Source: Rudaea sp. 3F27F6
GTDB lineage: Bacteria > Pseudomonadota > Gammaproteobacteria > Xanthomonadales > Rhodanobacteraceae
Assembly (NCBI RefSeq): GCF_005503555.1
Contig: NZ_SCNG01000001.1
Coordinates: 1,550,001-1,614,000 of the forward strand
DNA: 64,000 nucleotides
Direction of reading: 5' to 3'
Numbering within the stretch: position 1 is the first letter of the stretch; every line of letters starts with the position of its first letter. The position numbers and the translations under genes are program-made. Shown here piece after piece: positions 1-9,938 of the stretch. Below the pieces are notes generated by a model that saw only the letters and a program-made list of their open reading frames with translations, was not told the DNA's origin and ran no database searches.

Positions 1-2549
1 TCGAGCGCAGTGCCGACGGCCTTGACGATCTGCAGTGCCGGGAACTGCATGTCCGGCTTGGTCGTGAACGTACCGGGCATCGCCTCATAGGTGTTGAGCA
101 CAACGTGCGAGCGCTTGGCGCGGATCTTCGACAGCGCCCAGTAATCGTTGACCACGACCATGTCGCAGCCGAGCACGAGGTCGGCTTCGCCCGCGGCGAT
201 GCGCACAGCGTGGATGTCGGCCGGCGTCTTCGCGATGCGCAGATGACAGGTCACCGCGCCGCCCTTCTGCGCGAGACCGGTCTGGTCGAGCACGGTCGCG
301 CCCTTCGACTCCAGATGCGCGGCCATGCCGATCAGCGCACCGATCGTGACCACGCCAGTGCCGCCGATACCGGTGACGAGAATGTTCCACGGCTGCGCCA
401 GGTCGCTGGCGAAGTTCGGTTGCGGCAACGTGGAGAAATCCACTTTTCCTCCGCCCGGCTTGCGCTTCTTCAAACCGCCGCCGTGAATCGTGACGAAACT
501 CGGGCAGAAGCCTTTGACGCAGGAAAAATCCTTGTTGCAGTTCGACTGATCGATTTCGCGCTTGCGGCCGTATTCGGTTTCCTTCGGCAGCACCGAGACG
601 CAGAACGACTTCTCGCCGCAGTCGCCGCAGCCTTCGCAAACGAGCGAGTTGATGAAAACGCGCTTCTTCGGATCTTCGAGCTTGCCGCGCTTGCGCCGGC
701 GGCGCTTCTCGGTCGCGCAGGTCTGATCGTAGATCAGCACCGACACGCCGGGCACTTCGCGCAGGCGCTTGGAGACCGCATCTAGCTCGGCGCGGTCGAC
801 GAATTCGACATCGCGCGGGAACAGCTCGCGCCGCGACCATTTGCCGACATCGTCGCTGACGACGATGATCGTCTGCACGCCTTCGGCACGCATCTGGTTG
901 GCGATGTCGGGCACGGACAACTTGCCGTCCACCGGCTGGCCGCCGGTCATCGCGACCGCGTCGTTGTAGAGAATCTTGTAGGTGATGTTGACCTTGGCCG
1001 CGATCGCCTGACGCACGGCGAGCGAACCGGAATGGAAATACGTGCCGTCGCCGAGGTTCTGGAAAACGTGCTGAGTTTCGGTGAACGGCGCCTGGCCGCA
1101 CCAGGTCGCGCCTTCGCCGCCCATCTGGGTGAACGTGTCGGTGCGGCGGTCCATCCAGGTGACCATGTAGTGGCAGCCGATGCCGCCGAGCGCGCGGGAG
1201 CCTTCGGGCACGGCGGTCGACGTGTTGTGCGGGCAGCCGGAGCAGTAGTGCGCGGCGCGCGGAAAGCTCGCACGCGGAAGGGTCAGCTCTTTCTCTTTCG
1301 CCTCGATCCAGGCAACGCGTGCCTTGATCGTGTCGTTGGAGAAGAAGCGCGACAGGCGCTTGGCGATAACGAGCGCGATCATCGCCGGCGTCAGCTCCGC
1401 CGTCGACGGCAGGATCCAATTGCCTTCTTCGTCGTACTTGCCGACCACGCTCGCGCGCGTCGGCCAGTTGTACATATATTCTTTCATCTGCGATTCGATG
1501 AAGGAGCGCTTCTCTTCGGCGACGATGATGTCTTCGAGGCCGTCGGCGAAGCGGCGGATGCCGACCGGTTCGAGCGGCCAAGTCATGCCGATCTTGTACA
1601 CGCGGATGCCGATATCGGCAGCCATCTTGTCGTCGATGCCGAGATATTCGAGCGCCTGCAGCACGTCGAGATAGCTCTTGCCCGTGGTCACGATGCCGAG
1701 ACGCGCCTTCGGCGAGTCGATGACGATGCGGTCGATGTTGTTGGCGCGCGCAAAGGCCTGCGACGCTTGCACGGCGTATTGGTGCAGGCGCATTTCCTGA
1801 TTGAGCGGCGGATCGGGCCAGCGGATATTGAGACCGTCGGCCGGCATGACGAAGTCCGTCGGCAATACGATATCGAGCTGATGCGGATTGACGTTGACGC
1901 TGGCCGACGATTCGACCGTCTCAGCGATTGTCTTGAAGCCGACCCAGCGGCCGGTATAGCGCGACATCGCCCAGCCGAGCATGCCCATGTCGAGGATGTC
2001 CTGCACGCCGGCCGGATTGAGGATCGGCATCATCGCGCTGACGAATTCGAGTTCCGAACCGTGCGGCAGGGTCGACGAGCGGCAGGCGTGGTCGTCGGCC
2101 GCAAGCGCAAGCACGCCGCCATTCTTCGAAGTACCCGCGGCGTTGCCGTGCTTGAACACGTCGCCCGAGCGGTCAACGCCAGGACCCTTGCCGTACCACA
2201 TCGCGAACACGCCGTCGTACTTCGCGCCCGGGAACAAATTCGCCTGCTGGGTGCCCCAGACCATCGTCGCACCGAGGTCCTCGTTGAGGCCGGGCTGGAA
2301 TTCGATGTTCGAGGATTTGAGATGTTTCTTGGCCTTCCACAGCTCCAGGTCGAAACCACCGAGCGGCGAGCCGCGATAGCCGGAAATAAAGCCGGCGGTG
2401 GAAAGCCCCGCCGCGCGATCGCGCATTTGTTGCATCAACGGCAACCGCACCAGCGCTTGCACGCCGGAGAGATAAATGCGGCCTTGGGTACGCGTGTACT
2501 TGTCCTCGAGCGTGTAGCCGAGGTCGAGCTGGGTTGCGGGAACAGACAT
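1..2549 (-). CDS. Indolepyruvate:ferredoxin oxidoreductase family protein, fused alpha/gamma type (C-terminus beyond the window)
   Basis: Reading starts at ATG 2549 (MSVPATQLDLGYTLEDKY) and stays open for 849 codons to the window edge. In order it shows an N-terminal pyruvate:ferredoxin-oxidoreductase-like domain; a thiamine-pyrophosphate region near residues 430-470 (CSGCPHNTSTAVPEG, GGIGCHYMVTW); two iron-sulfur cysteine clusters near 630-680 (CEGCGDCGEKSFC and CNKDFSCVKGFC); and the start of the gamma subunit domain near 725 (GIGGTGVVTIGALIG). Members of this fused family are about 1150-1200 residues, so roughly 300 are missing here. The enzyme oxidatively decarboxylates aryl-pyruvates or other 2-oxoacids to acyl-CoA while reducing ferredoxin, in the cytoplasm. 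Substrate cannot be fixed from sequence. The gene appears monocistronic, with a 91 bp gap to the upstream gene. Confidence 0.93.
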   Translation of the reverse strand, partial: MSVPATQLDLGYTLEDKYTRTQGRIYLSGVQALVRLPLMQQMRDRAAGLSTAGFISGYRGSPLGGFDLELWKAKKHLKSSNIEFQPGLNEDLGATMVWGTQQANLFPGAKYDGVFAMWYGKGPGVDRSGDVFKHGNAAGTSKNGGVLALAADDHACRSSTLPHGSELEFVSAMMPILNPAGVQDILDMGMLGWAMSRYTGRWVGFKTIAETVESSASVNVNPHQLDIVLPTDFVMPADGLNIRWPDPPLNQEMRLHQYAVQASQAFARANNIDRIVIDSPKARLGIVTTGKSYLDVLQALEYLGIDDKMAADIGIRVYKIGMTWPLEPVGIRRFADGLEDIIVAEEKRSFIESQMKEYMYNWPTRASVVGKYDEEGNWILPSTAELTPAMIALVIAKRLSRFFSNDTIKARVAWIEAKEKELTLPRASFPRAAHYCSGCPHNTSTAVPEGSRALGGIGCHYMVTWMDRRTDTFTQMGGEGATWCGQAPFTETQHVFQNLGDGTYFHSGSLAVRQAIAAKVNITYKILYNDAVAMTGGQPVDGKLSVPDIANQMRAEGVQTIIVVSDDVGKWSRRELFPRDVEFVDRAELDAVSKRLREVPGVSVLIYDQTCATEKRRRRKRGKLEDPKKRVFINSLVCEGCGDCGEKSFCVSVLPKETEYGRKREIDQSNCNKDFSCVKGFCPSFVTIHGGGLKKRKPGGGKVDFSTLPQPNFASDLAQPWNILVTGIGGTGVVTIGALIGMAAHLESKGATVLDQTGLAQKGGAVTCHLRIAKTPADIHAVRIAAGEADLVLGCDMVVVNDYWALSKIRAKRSHVVLNTYEAMPGTFTTKPDMQFPALQIVKAVGTAL

Positions 2550-2640
2550 GATGGCCTTGCTCGCAGCGGGGTTTTGAACGCGCAAGTTTAGCATTCGGCG
2601 CAAGTCCGCTGGGGCAAACGCTCGTTCGAGTCTGTGGGGA

Positions 2641-3744
2641 CTACTGAGTTTGCGCGATCAGCGCGTCGAGCGTATAGGGCGCCGGAGGCTCGTTGTCCGC
2701 CTGCGCGGGATAGTCGGTGCCCGCGTCGAACTGCACCGACGCGACGAGCGAACTCAGTTCGTCGACGCAGGATTTCGCCGCCTTCGCATCCATGCCGGCG
2801 ATGCTGAATTCGAGCACGCCTTTGCGTGCGAGACGTACGGCGTGGCAATCGAACACGCTCGCTTTCGCGCCGTCAAGCTGACGCTCCTCGCTCCAGACGA
2901 CCGTCGCGCCGTCGCGTGCCGGCGGCGAGTCGTAACGCAGCAGCGAACCGCCGCTGCCGAAAAGTCGCGACGCATAAGCGCGCGTATGCGCTGCTTCGAG
3001 CAGGGCGTCGGCATCGGGCATCGCGGATTCGGCGGCGACGAGACCGTCGTGACGCCAGCGCACACGCACGATGCGCAAATTGGCGTCGGTCAGCGTCTTG
3101 TTCGCGGCGACCATCCAACCGACCAGATACGCGTCGTGCTCGCCGCGTAGGGCCGTGTCGGCATGGCGCGCGTCGGCGCCTGCGAGCAGATGCTGATTGC
3201 GCGGAATTTCCAGACGCATGCCGATCGCTTCGCGCGCGAAACGGCCGCGCAGGAAATCGACTTTTTCGGCGAGCCTTTGCAATTCCGCAGGCGTCGCACG
3301 ACGTGGAGGTTCGGCCTCGGTCGCCGGCTCAGGGGACGGCGGCGTTCGCATCGCAGGTGAAGCGGGCGCCGCCTTGTCCGGCGCCGAGGTCGAACAGTTG
3401 GAAGAGGAGCGCCGCACTGTGGCGCCCTCGTCAGAGTCGATAGTGTCTTCGCTCGCCGCACGCGCATTGCTCTGCGCTACGGCAGGACGATTCTCGCCGG
3501 CTGTCGCGGACGCAACGTGGAATGCGCTGCAGGCAAGCAGCGCCGCCGCGGCACACGGGCCAAGCAGTAGCCGAGGCTTATCGCGATCGACGTCGTCCGA
3601 ATATTTGCACAGAGCATAGAAGACGTAGCCCGGAACGAAGAGGCTCAACACGCCGTCGAGCGTGCGCCTGCGCCAAACGCGCGCAGCGATGTGAATTCCC
3701 AAGACAAAGGAAACCACGTAGAGAACCACCAGCCCCTGTAGCAT
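2641..3744 (-). CDS. Predicted membrane protein of unknown function, possibly DUF2167-like C-terminus
   Basis: A 367-residue protein. It opens with a hydrophobic segment (residues 2-20, LQGLVVLYVVSFVLGIHIA), a basic loop, a second short hydrophobic stretch (about 34-44) and a third (about 63-85). A low-complexity Ala/Pro/Ser/Glu linker follows (about 85-150), then a soluble C-terminal domain. That domain ends with a pattern (WSEERQLDGAKASVF, then ARKGVLEF) that reminds me of the C-terminal half of DUF2167 membrane proteins; this is only a resemblance. It is transcribed towards the oxidoreductase gene. No catalytic motif is visible. Function unknown. Confidence 0.75.
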   Translation of the reverse strand: MLQGLVVLYVVSFVLGIHIAARVWRRRTLDGVLSLFVPGYVFYALCKYSDDVDRDKPRLLLGPCAAAALLACSAFHVASATAGENRPAVAQSNARAASEDTIDSDEGATVRRSSSNCSTSAPDKAAPASPAMRTPPSPEPATEAEPPRRATPAELQRLAEKVDFLRGRFAREAIGMRLEIPRNQHLLAGADARHADTALRGEHDAYLVGWMVAANKTLTDANLRIVRVRWRHDGLVAAESAMPDADALLEAAHTRAYASRLFGSGGSLLRYDSPPARDGATVVWSEERQLDGAKASVFDCHAVRLARKGVLEFSIAGMDAKAAKSCVDELSSLVASVQFDAGTDYPAQADNEPPAPYTLDALIAQTQ

Positions 3745-3848
3745 CGCTCCAACTTCCCCGAGCGGACGAATGCGCCGAAGTGTAGACGAGCGCGTCGGAC
3801 AAAACCGGGCAGCTTGCCGCGGTTTCGTCGCGAATTTTCAATTTTCGG

Positions 3849-5081
3849 CTAGGTCTCGGGCTTGATCATCGCCTTGAACGGGAACAACTGCTGGTTGACG
3901 AAGCCGTCGGGCATGTAGTCGCCGACCACGCCGTAGCGTTCGGGGAATTTCCTTTCCGACTTCACCGCAGTGCCGAACAGGTAATCGAGAAACGAGTAAT
4001 GCGCGGCATAATTCTTGTCGATCGCTTCGTCGTCTTGCGAGTGATGCCAGTGGTGAAAATCCGGCGTCACGATCAGATACTTGAGCGGCCCCCACGGCAG
4101 ATGCACGTTGGCGTGATTGAACACGGCCTGGAAGCCGACGATGATGATGTAAGCATTGATCACAGCCTCGGAAAATCCGATCACGAACAGTGGCGCGAGC
4201 ACGAACACACGCGTGGCAATGATTTCGAGCATGTGCTGACGCGAGCCCGCGAGCCAGTCCATCGTCTTCGTCGAGTGATGCACCGAGTGGAATTTCCACA
4301 GGAACGGCACCTCGTGATAAGCGCGATGAGTGAAGTACTGCGCAAGATCGGCGACGAGGATGCAGAGCAGAAGCTGCGGCACGAACCAGATGCGCTGCAC
4401 GGCGAGCTGGAAATCGTGATTGACCAGCCAGCCAAACACGTTGTGGATGAGAAAGTTGACGGTCAGCAGGATCAGGCCGACAAGAAAGTGGTTGACCGCG
4501 AAATGCTTGAGGTCGGTCTGCCATTCGCGGCGAAAGATCGGCTGTCCTTTGTATAGCGGAAACAATTTTTCGAGCACGACGAAGATCGTCGTCGAACCGA
4601 GCAGGTCGAGGATGAACCAGTCGAGGCCGATGTACGGCGTGTTGTCCGGAAAATCCCCGACCGGCACGCGCGAGCCGCCCAACGCCACGGCAACGACGAC
4701 GCAAATGAACGCGACGAGATTGAGGTTGCGTCGGCGATTGAAGACCAGATTAGTCAGCGACAGTGCGCCGGCGACGAGCAGCCCGGCGAACAGCAGTTGG
4801 CGCAGCACGTCGACCGAATACTTGTGGCGCAGCTCCGGCATGGTCAGGTACTGCGGAAAATGGAACGCGATCACTGCGAGCAGACTGAGGATGCCGAGCA
4901 GCAGCGCGATCACGGTGGTGATCAACGCCTTGCCGGTACGCAGGTCTCCGCTGCGATGAAGCAGGTCGTCGGTGTCGTCGACGACTTCGTTCACGCGCCG
5001 CGCCGTGGCCGCAAACGGCGCAATGAGAATACGACGCGAAATCGCGCGCTTGGAACCGGGCGGCAGGGACGATCCGAACAT
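3849..5081 (-). CDS. Sterol desaturase / fatty acid hydroxylase family membrane protein
   Basis: 410 residues with several hydrophobic segments in the first half. It carries the histidine clusters of the di-iron membrane hydroxylase superfamily: HRAYHE near residue 252 followed by FHSVHHS, HANVH near 323, and FHHWHHS near 344. These ligands bind two irons and hydroxylate or desaturate a lipid substrate in the inner membrane. Family members act on sterols, hopanoid-like lipids, carotenoids or fatty acids; the substrate here is unknown. The N-terminal 50 residues before the first membrane segment are basic and could overextend the protein, but ATG 5081 is the only obvious start. It is divergent from the SPFH gene across a 369 bp gap. 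Confidence 0.88.
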   Translation of the reverse strand: MFGSSLPPGSKRAISRRILIAPFAATARRVNEVVDDTDDLLHRSGDLRTGKALITTVIALLLGILSLLAVIAFHFPQYLTMPELRHKYSVDVLRQLLFAGLLVAGALSLTNLVFNRRRNLNLVAFICVVVAVALGGSRVPVGDFPDNTPYIGLDWFILDLLGSTTIFVVLEKLFPLYKGQPIFRREWQTDLKHFAVNHFLVGLILLTVNFLIHNVFGWLVNHDFQLAVQRIWFVPQLLLCILVADLAQYFTHRAYHEVPFLWKFHSVHHSTKTMDWLAGSRQHMLEIIATRVFVLAPLFVIGFSEAVINAYIIIVGFQAVFNHANVHLPWGPLKYLIVTPDFHHWHHSQDDEAIDKNYAAHYSFLDYLFGTAVKSERKFPERYGVVGDYMPDGFVNQQLFPFKAMIKPET

Positions 5082-5450
5082 GACGTTACTGTGACCAATT
5101 GGACGTTGCGCGCACTATAGCTTCGGATTCAGGCACTTGCACGAGCGCGCCGCGCATCTTGAAAAGGCCTGCCTCATCCCTACTTCATGGCGAAGGAAAG
5201 CAGTCATGCTTACCGTATCCGCCAGGGGTTTGATCCAACCGCCGCTCGTCGCGATCGACGCGACCGAATTCCGGCCAGGCGAACCTTTGCCTTCGCATCC
5301 CACGCCCGCCATCCCGCGCACGGCCGCCCCTGCACGCATCCGTTTTTCCCAGTACTTGGAGTGGTCCATGCCGCCCATGTAGCTCGTCGTTGTGCGTGTC
5401 CGTTTGTATACCTTTTCACTTTGTCCCAACCTGTCGAAGGATAGAACGTC
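5082..5450. other. Divergent intergenic region between the hydroxylase and SPFH genes
   Basis: 369 bp with no convincing gene. Short open frames here lack a ribosome site and any recognisable protein character. A TATAGT hexamer on the minus strand near 5113-5118 could be a -10 element for the hydroxylase gene, but no good -35 is present. A purine-rich AAGGAT (about 5438-5443) serves as ribosome binding site of the SPFH gene. No repeats seen. Confidence 0.5.
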
Positions 5451-7502
5451 ATGTCGTGGCTTAATACGGAATTGAGTCTTGGCAATATCGTCATCATCGT
5501 CGGCGTGATCGTCGCGCTGATGCTGCTGTATTCGTCGGTCGTCTACGTGCCGAATAATCGTGTCGGCGTACTCGAACGACTATGGGCCGGCAAGGGCTCG
5601 GTCAAACGCGGCCTGGTCGCCCTCAGCGGCGAAGCGGGCTATGTGCCCGACTTGCTGCGCGGCGGCTTTCATTTGTTGTTTCCGTTCCAATATCGCGTGC
5701 ACAAGGTCGACCTGGTGACCGTGCCGCAGGGTGAGATCGGCTATGTGTTCGCGCGCGACGGCCGGCCGCTCGAAGCGGGACAGACGTTGGGAGCGAACAG
5801 CACGCATCCCACGCGCGAAGATCGGGAAGCCGGCGCTGCTCAAACGAGTGCAGGTGACTTTGAGGACGTTCGCAGCTTCCTTGCCGGCGGCGGCCAGAAA
5901 GGTCCCCAGCGCAAGGTGCTGCGCGAAGGCGTCTACGCGATCAATATCGCGCAGTTCATCGTGCTCACGCGCGCCAATACCTACGCCGTCGCGCTCGCGA
6001 AGTCCGACGCGGATACGATCGAAGCGATGCGCGCGCAGATCGAAGCGCGCGGCGGCTTTCACCCAGTCGTCATCGGCGAGCAGTCGGGGCAAAGTGTCCG
6101 CGTCGCCGATCCCGGCACGAAGGAAGCGCGCATCATCAGCGACGTCATCGGCATCGTCACCGTGCACGACGGCCCCGGCCTGCCCGCCGGCGAACTGATC
6201 GCGCCCGCAGTCGGCGCCGACCGCAGCGCGGCCGCGACGTATCACAATAACTTCCAGGACGCCGACCGCTTCCTCGCCGCCGGCGGTTTCCGCGGCCGCC
6301 AGTATCAGGTGCTGGTCGACGGCACTTACTACGTCAATCGCCTGTTCGCGAGCGTCGAGTTCATCGAGAAGACCCTCGTGCCGATGGGCATGGTCGGCGT
6401 CATCGTCTCGTTCACCGGCCGGCGCGGTGCCGACCGCTCGGGCGCTGAGTACCAACACGGCGAACTCGTCGGTGAAGGCGAACGCGGCGTCTGGGAGGCT
6501 CCGATGCTGCCGGGCAAGTATCCGTTCAACCGCTTCGCCGGTTCGATCGTGAAAGTGCCGACGACCAACTTCATCCTCAAATGGGAATCGGGCCAATCGG
6601 GTTCCGACTTCGATCGCAACCTCAAGGAAATCTCGCTGATCACCAAGGATGCGTTCGAACCCACCCTGCCGCTGTCCGTGGTCGTGCATATCGACTACAA
6701 AAAGGCGGCGAAGGTGATCCAGCGTTTCGGCGATGTGCAGAAGCTGGTCGAGCAGACGCTCGATCCGATGGTCTCCGCGTATTTCAAGAACACCGCGCAG
6801 ACCAAGACGCTGATCGAGCTACTGCAGCAGCGCGCCGACATCCAGGGCCAGGCGCTCGCGGACATGAAAGGCAAGTTCGCCGCCTATAACCTCGAACTGC
6901 AGGAAGTGTTGATCGGCACGCCGAAATCGCCGGCCGGCAACAGCCAGATCGAAAACATCCTCGCCCAGTTGCGCGATCGTCAGGTCGCACGTGAACAGAT
7001 CGAGACCTACGAGCAGCAGGAGGCCGCCGCGGTCAAGGAACGCACGCTGCGTGAGGCGGCGGCGGTTGCGGCCCAGCAAAAGGGCCTGACCGAATCGCGC
7101 ATTGCGATCGAGATTGCCGAGAACAAGGGTCTGGCCGAAGTGAAGACGCAGACACGTCAAGGCGAAGCCGACGCGGCGAAGATCCGCAACGTCGCGCTGG
7201 CCGATGCCGAACGCATCAAGGCGATCGGCGCGGCGAACGCGAACCGCATCGAACTCGAAGGCGAGGCGACCGCGCGCGCGGCGCACAAGCAGGTCGAGGC
7301 TTACGGCGGTCCCGAGATCCGTCTTGCGCAGGAAATCTCCGCGCAGATCACCAAGGCCATTGCCGACGGCAAGCTGCCGGTCGTGCCGCAGATTCTCGTC
7401 GGCGGCGACGGCAAGAGCAGCAATGCGATCGAGGCGATCACGGCGATGATCCTCGCCGCGGGTCAGCAGTTCCGTCAGCCGAAGACGACGACGGTGCAGT
7501 GA
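5451..7502 (+). CDS. SPFH/Band 7 (flotillin-like) domain protein
   Basis: 683 residues. An N-terminal membrane anchor lies at about residues 10-32 (IVIIVGVIVALMLLYSSVVYV), followed directly by the SPFH start (VPNNRVGVLERLWAGKG). The Band 7 region extends to about residue 430. A long Ala/Glu/Lys/Gln-rich coiled coil (about 480-600) then leads to a short C-terminal tail, as in flotillins. Such proteins form large membrane-associated oligomers that organise membrane microdomains. Unlike the usual flotillin pair, no NfeD-type partner is adjacent, so it appears to act alone or with a distant partner. Start ATG 5451 has AAGGAT eight bases upstream, and a strong terminator follows the stop. Confidence 0.9.
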   Translation: MSWLNTELSLGNIVIIVGVIVALMLLYSSVVYVPNNRVGVLERLWAGKGSVKRGLVALSGEAGYVPDLLRGGFHLLFPFQYRVHKVDLVTVPQGEIGYVFARDGRPLEAGQTLGANSTHPTREDREAGAAQTSAGDFEDVRSFLAGGGQKGPQRKVLREGVYAINIAQFIVLTRANTYAVALAKSDADTIEAMRAQIEARGGFHPVVIGEQSGQSVRVADPGTKEARIISDVIGIVTVHDGPGLPAGELIAPAVGADRSAAATYHNNFQDADRFLAAGGFRGRQYQVLVDGTYYVNRLFASVEFIEKTLVPMGMVGVIVSFTGRRGADRSGAEYQHGELVGEGERGVWEAPMLPGKYPFNRFAGSIVKVPTTNFILKWESGQSGSDFDRNLKEISLITKDAFEPTLPLSVVVHIDYKKAAKVIQRFGDVQKLVEQTLDPMVSAYFKNTAQTKTLIELLQQRADIQGQALADMKGKFAAYNLELQEVLIGTPKSPAGNSQIENILAQLRDRQVAREQIETYEQQEAAAVKERTLREAAAVAAQQKGLTESRIAIEIAENKGLAEVKTQTRQGEADAAKIRNVALADAERIKAIGAANANRIELEGEATARAAHKQVEAYGGPEIRLAQEISAQITKAIADGKLPVVPQILVGGDGKSSNAIEAITAMILAAGQQFRQPKTTTVQ

Positions 7503-7512
7503 TGCAAATACC

Positions 7513-7542
7513 GCAGCCGGCGCATACCGCCGGCTGCTTTTT
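7513..7542 (+). terminator. Rho-independent terminator of the SPFH gene
   Basis: A perfect 9-bp G+C-rich stem (GCAGCCGGC / GCCGGCTGC) around a 7-base loop, followed at once by TTTTT. It starts 10 bases after the SPFH stop and sits between two convergent genes. On the other strand the same stem lacks a T-run. Confidence 0.9.
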
Positions 7543-7552
7543 GCGCCTTCGC

Positions 7553-8773
7553 TCAGGCGTGGCGGCGGTGCAGGTCCGGCAGGAACGCCGTCAGCAGACC
7601 GATCGCCGGCAGATAGGCGCAGAGCTGATATACATACTCGATGCCCTTGTGGTCGGCCAGCTCACCAAGCACCGCGGCAGCGATGCCGCCCATGCCGAAG
7701 GCGAAGCCGAAGAACATGCCGGCGACCATGCCAACATTGCCGGGCAGCAGCTCGGTCGCATAGACCAGGATCGCCGAGAACGCGCTCGACAAGATCAGGC
7801 CGATGATCACGGTAAGCACGGCGGTCCAGAACAGGTCCACGTGCGGCAGCAGCAGCGAGAACGGCAGCACGCCGAGGATCGACACCCAGATCACCCACTT
7901 GCGTCCGATGCGGTCGCCGATCGGGCCGCCGACGAGAGTGCCGAGCGCGACCGCGCCGAGGAAGTAGAACAGATGAACCTGCGCGCTCTGCGTGGAGACG
8001 TGGAACTTCTCGATCAGGTAGAACGTGTAGTAGTTCGACAAGCTGATCAGATAGAAATACTTGGAAAAGATCAGCGCAAGCAGCACGCCGATGGCGAGGA
8101 TGACGCGGCTTCTCGGCAGATCCGTCGTCGCTTCGACGACCCTGGCGACTTTCGGCTTCGCGCGCGGTGCATACCAGAGGCCGACGCGGGTCAGCAGCAC
8201 GATGCCGGCGAGAGCAAGTACCGACACCCAGGCCAGCGCACCCTGCCCGTGCGGCAGAATCACGAAAGCCGCGAGCAGCGGCCCGAGCGCCGAGCCGGCA
8301 TTGCCGCCAACCTGGAATACGGATTGCGCCAGTCCGTGCCGGCCGCCCGAGGCGAGCCGCGCAATGCGCGAGGATTCCGGATGGAAGATCGATGAACCGG
8401 TGCCGACCAGCGCCGCTGCGAGCAGCAGCATCGGGAACGATCCGGCCTGCGAGAGCAGGAGCAGACCGCACAGGGTGAAGCCCATGCCGAACGGCAGTGA
8501 GTACGGCAGCGGCTTGCGGTCGGTGTAGGCGCCAACGACCGGCTGCAGCAGCGAGGCGGTGATCTGATAGGTGAAGGTCAGCAGGCCGATCTGGCCGAAA
8601 TCGAGCGCGTAATTGCTCTTGAGGATCGGGTAGATTGACGGAAGCAGCGATTGAATCAGGTCGTTGAGGAAATGCGAAGAACTGACTGCCGCGAGGACGC
8701 CCAGCACCGCGCCCGAAGCGGGCGGTGCGGCGGACAAGGATTCTTCGGAGACAACGGCGGGATTGGCGCTCAC
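7553..8773 (-). CDS. fsr: MFS efflux transporter, fosmidomycin resistance protein (Fsr) type
   Basis: 406 residues with about twelve hydrophobic segments. It aligns along its length with E. coli Fsr as I know it, including HFLNDLIQSLLPSIYP, GTGSSIFHPESSRIARLASGG, RHGLAQSVFQVGGNAGS, FSKYFYL and IGDRIGRKWVIW (the inter-domain MFS loop motif). Fsr is an inner-membrane proton-driven drug exporter. It is divergent from an AraC-type regulator 169 bp away, an arrangement typical of efflux pumps controlled by their neighbour. The natural substrate is unknown; fosmidomycin export is known only for the E. coli protein. Confidence 0.92.
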   Translation of the reverse strand: MSANPAVVSEESLSAAPPASGAVLGVLAAVSSSHFLNDLIQSLLPSIYPILKSNYALDFGQIGLLTFTYQITASLLQPVVGAYTDRKPLPYSLPFGMGFTLCGLLLLSQAGSFPMLLLAAALVGTGSSIFHPESSRIARLASGGRHGLAQSVFQVGGNAGSALGPLLAAFVILPHGQGALAWVSVLALAGIVLLTRVGLWYAPRAKPKVARVVEATTDLPRSRVILAIGVLLALIFSKYFYLISLSNYYTFYLIEKFHVSTQSAQVHLFYFLGAVALGTLVGGPIGDRIGRKWVIWVSILGVLPFSLLLPHVDLFWTAVLTVIIGLILSSAFSAILVYATELLPGNVGMVAGMFFGFAFGMGGIAAAVLGELADHKGIEYVYQLCAYLPAIGLLTAFLPDLHRRHA

Positions 8774-8942
8774 GGCTGCTACTCGGTACTACGAATTCGA
8801 GGCGTGCAGGTTAGAATCGTTCGCATTAGCCCACCGCCGCAGGCAGGTCAACGATCTACGAGACTGGGCCACTGATAAAAACGTCGCGCGCAAGCGCGAC
8901 TCGGATTAGCTCCGCTGGGCTTCTCCCAGCCTGTGTGCACTC

Positions 8943-9722
8943 ATGCGCAACGCCAACGTCGACGACTACGAATCCGTGCCGCGGCCGATCATTTCGGTCG
9001 GCAACGACTACGCGCCCGGCATCGCGCGCGGCTCGCATCAGCACCGGCGCAATCAGTTACTGTACGGCGCGAGCGGGCTGATGATCGTCACCACGCCGCA
9101 GGGCCGCTGGGTGGTGCCGCCGCAGCGCGCGCTGTGGATACCGGCCGGCATCTATCATGACGTCTACGCAGTCGGCCCGGTGACCACGCGCAGCATTTTC
9201 CTCGAACCGGCGGTCAGCAAGAAGTTGCCCGAGGAGTGCCGCGTCCTCGGTATCACTCCGCTCGCGCGCGCCCTGCTGCTCGAAGCGGTCGACCTGCCGG
9301 CGAAATACGATGTGCACGCGCGCGCCGGCCTGATCATGCGCCTGCTGATCGCCGAGATCGAAACCCTACCAACGTTGCCGCTCAACATCGGCCTGCCGAC
9401 CTCGCCGAAGCTCGCCGCGCGCTGCCGCGCTTTTCTCGACAAGCCGACCCCGCACGAGACCATCGACGACTGGTGCGAGTCGCTGGCGATGTCGCGCCGC
9501 TCGTTCACGCGCCTGTTCCGCGAACAGACCGGGACGAGCTTCGCCGCCTGGTGCCGCCAGGCCTGCGTGGTCGCCGCGCTACCGCGCCTTGCCGCGGGCG
9601 ATTCGATCACCACGATCGCACTCGATTTCGGCTACGCCAATCCGTCCGCGTTCACCCAGATGTTCCGCAGCCAGACCGGGGTCGCACCGAGTGCATACGC
9701 GGGTGCGTCCGCGCCGGAATGA
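8943..9722 (+). CDS. AraC-family transcriptional regulator with N-terminal cupin domain
   Basis: 259 residues. The N-terminal half is a cupin-like sensor (HQHRRNQLLYGASG, VPPQRALWIPAG, about residues 30-70). The C-terminal 100 residues form the double helix-turn-helix of AraC proteins (MSRRSFTRLFREQTG near 180; ITTIALDFGYANPSAFTQMFRSQTG near 225). The protein resembles E. coli NimR, which controls a neighbouring efflux gene. Divergence from the Fsr-type pump suggests that it regulates that pump, perhaps in response to a small hydrophobic compound; this is inference from context. Confidence 0.9.
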   Translation: MRNANVDDYESVPRPIISVGNDYAPGIARGSHQHRRNQLLYGASGLMIVTTPQGRWVVPPQRALWIPAGIYHDVYAVGPVTTRSIFLEPAVSKKLPEECRVLGITPLARALLLEAVDLPAKYDVHARAGLIMRLLIAEIETLPTLPLNIGLPTSPKLAARCRAFLDKPTPHETIDDWCESLAMSRRSFTRLFREQTGTSFAAWCRQACVVAALPRLAAGDSITTIALDFGYANPSAFTQMFRSQTGVAPSAYAGASAPE

Positions 9723-9938
9723 ACCGAACGATTTGAACCCACGGCAGACGATGCTCGCTTCTGCGAAAATCGCACACGGCGAAGCCCAGCTGCGACCCGG
9801 CGGCGCTGCTTCGCATCCCGGAACTATGCCGCTCGGCACCGTGTCTTTAGACACTGGCCGAGGCGGTGCGGTCTGCGGAAACTGATTCTGCGATACCGGC
9901 GCCCGGCGGCCCGGTGACGCAACCCCAAGGAGAGAACG

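Noticed and set aside
85-2591. Long frames on both strands inside the indolepyruvate oxidoreductase
   Set aside because: The minus-strand frame from 2549 contains the thiamine and iron-sulfur motifs; the others are low-complexity shadows.
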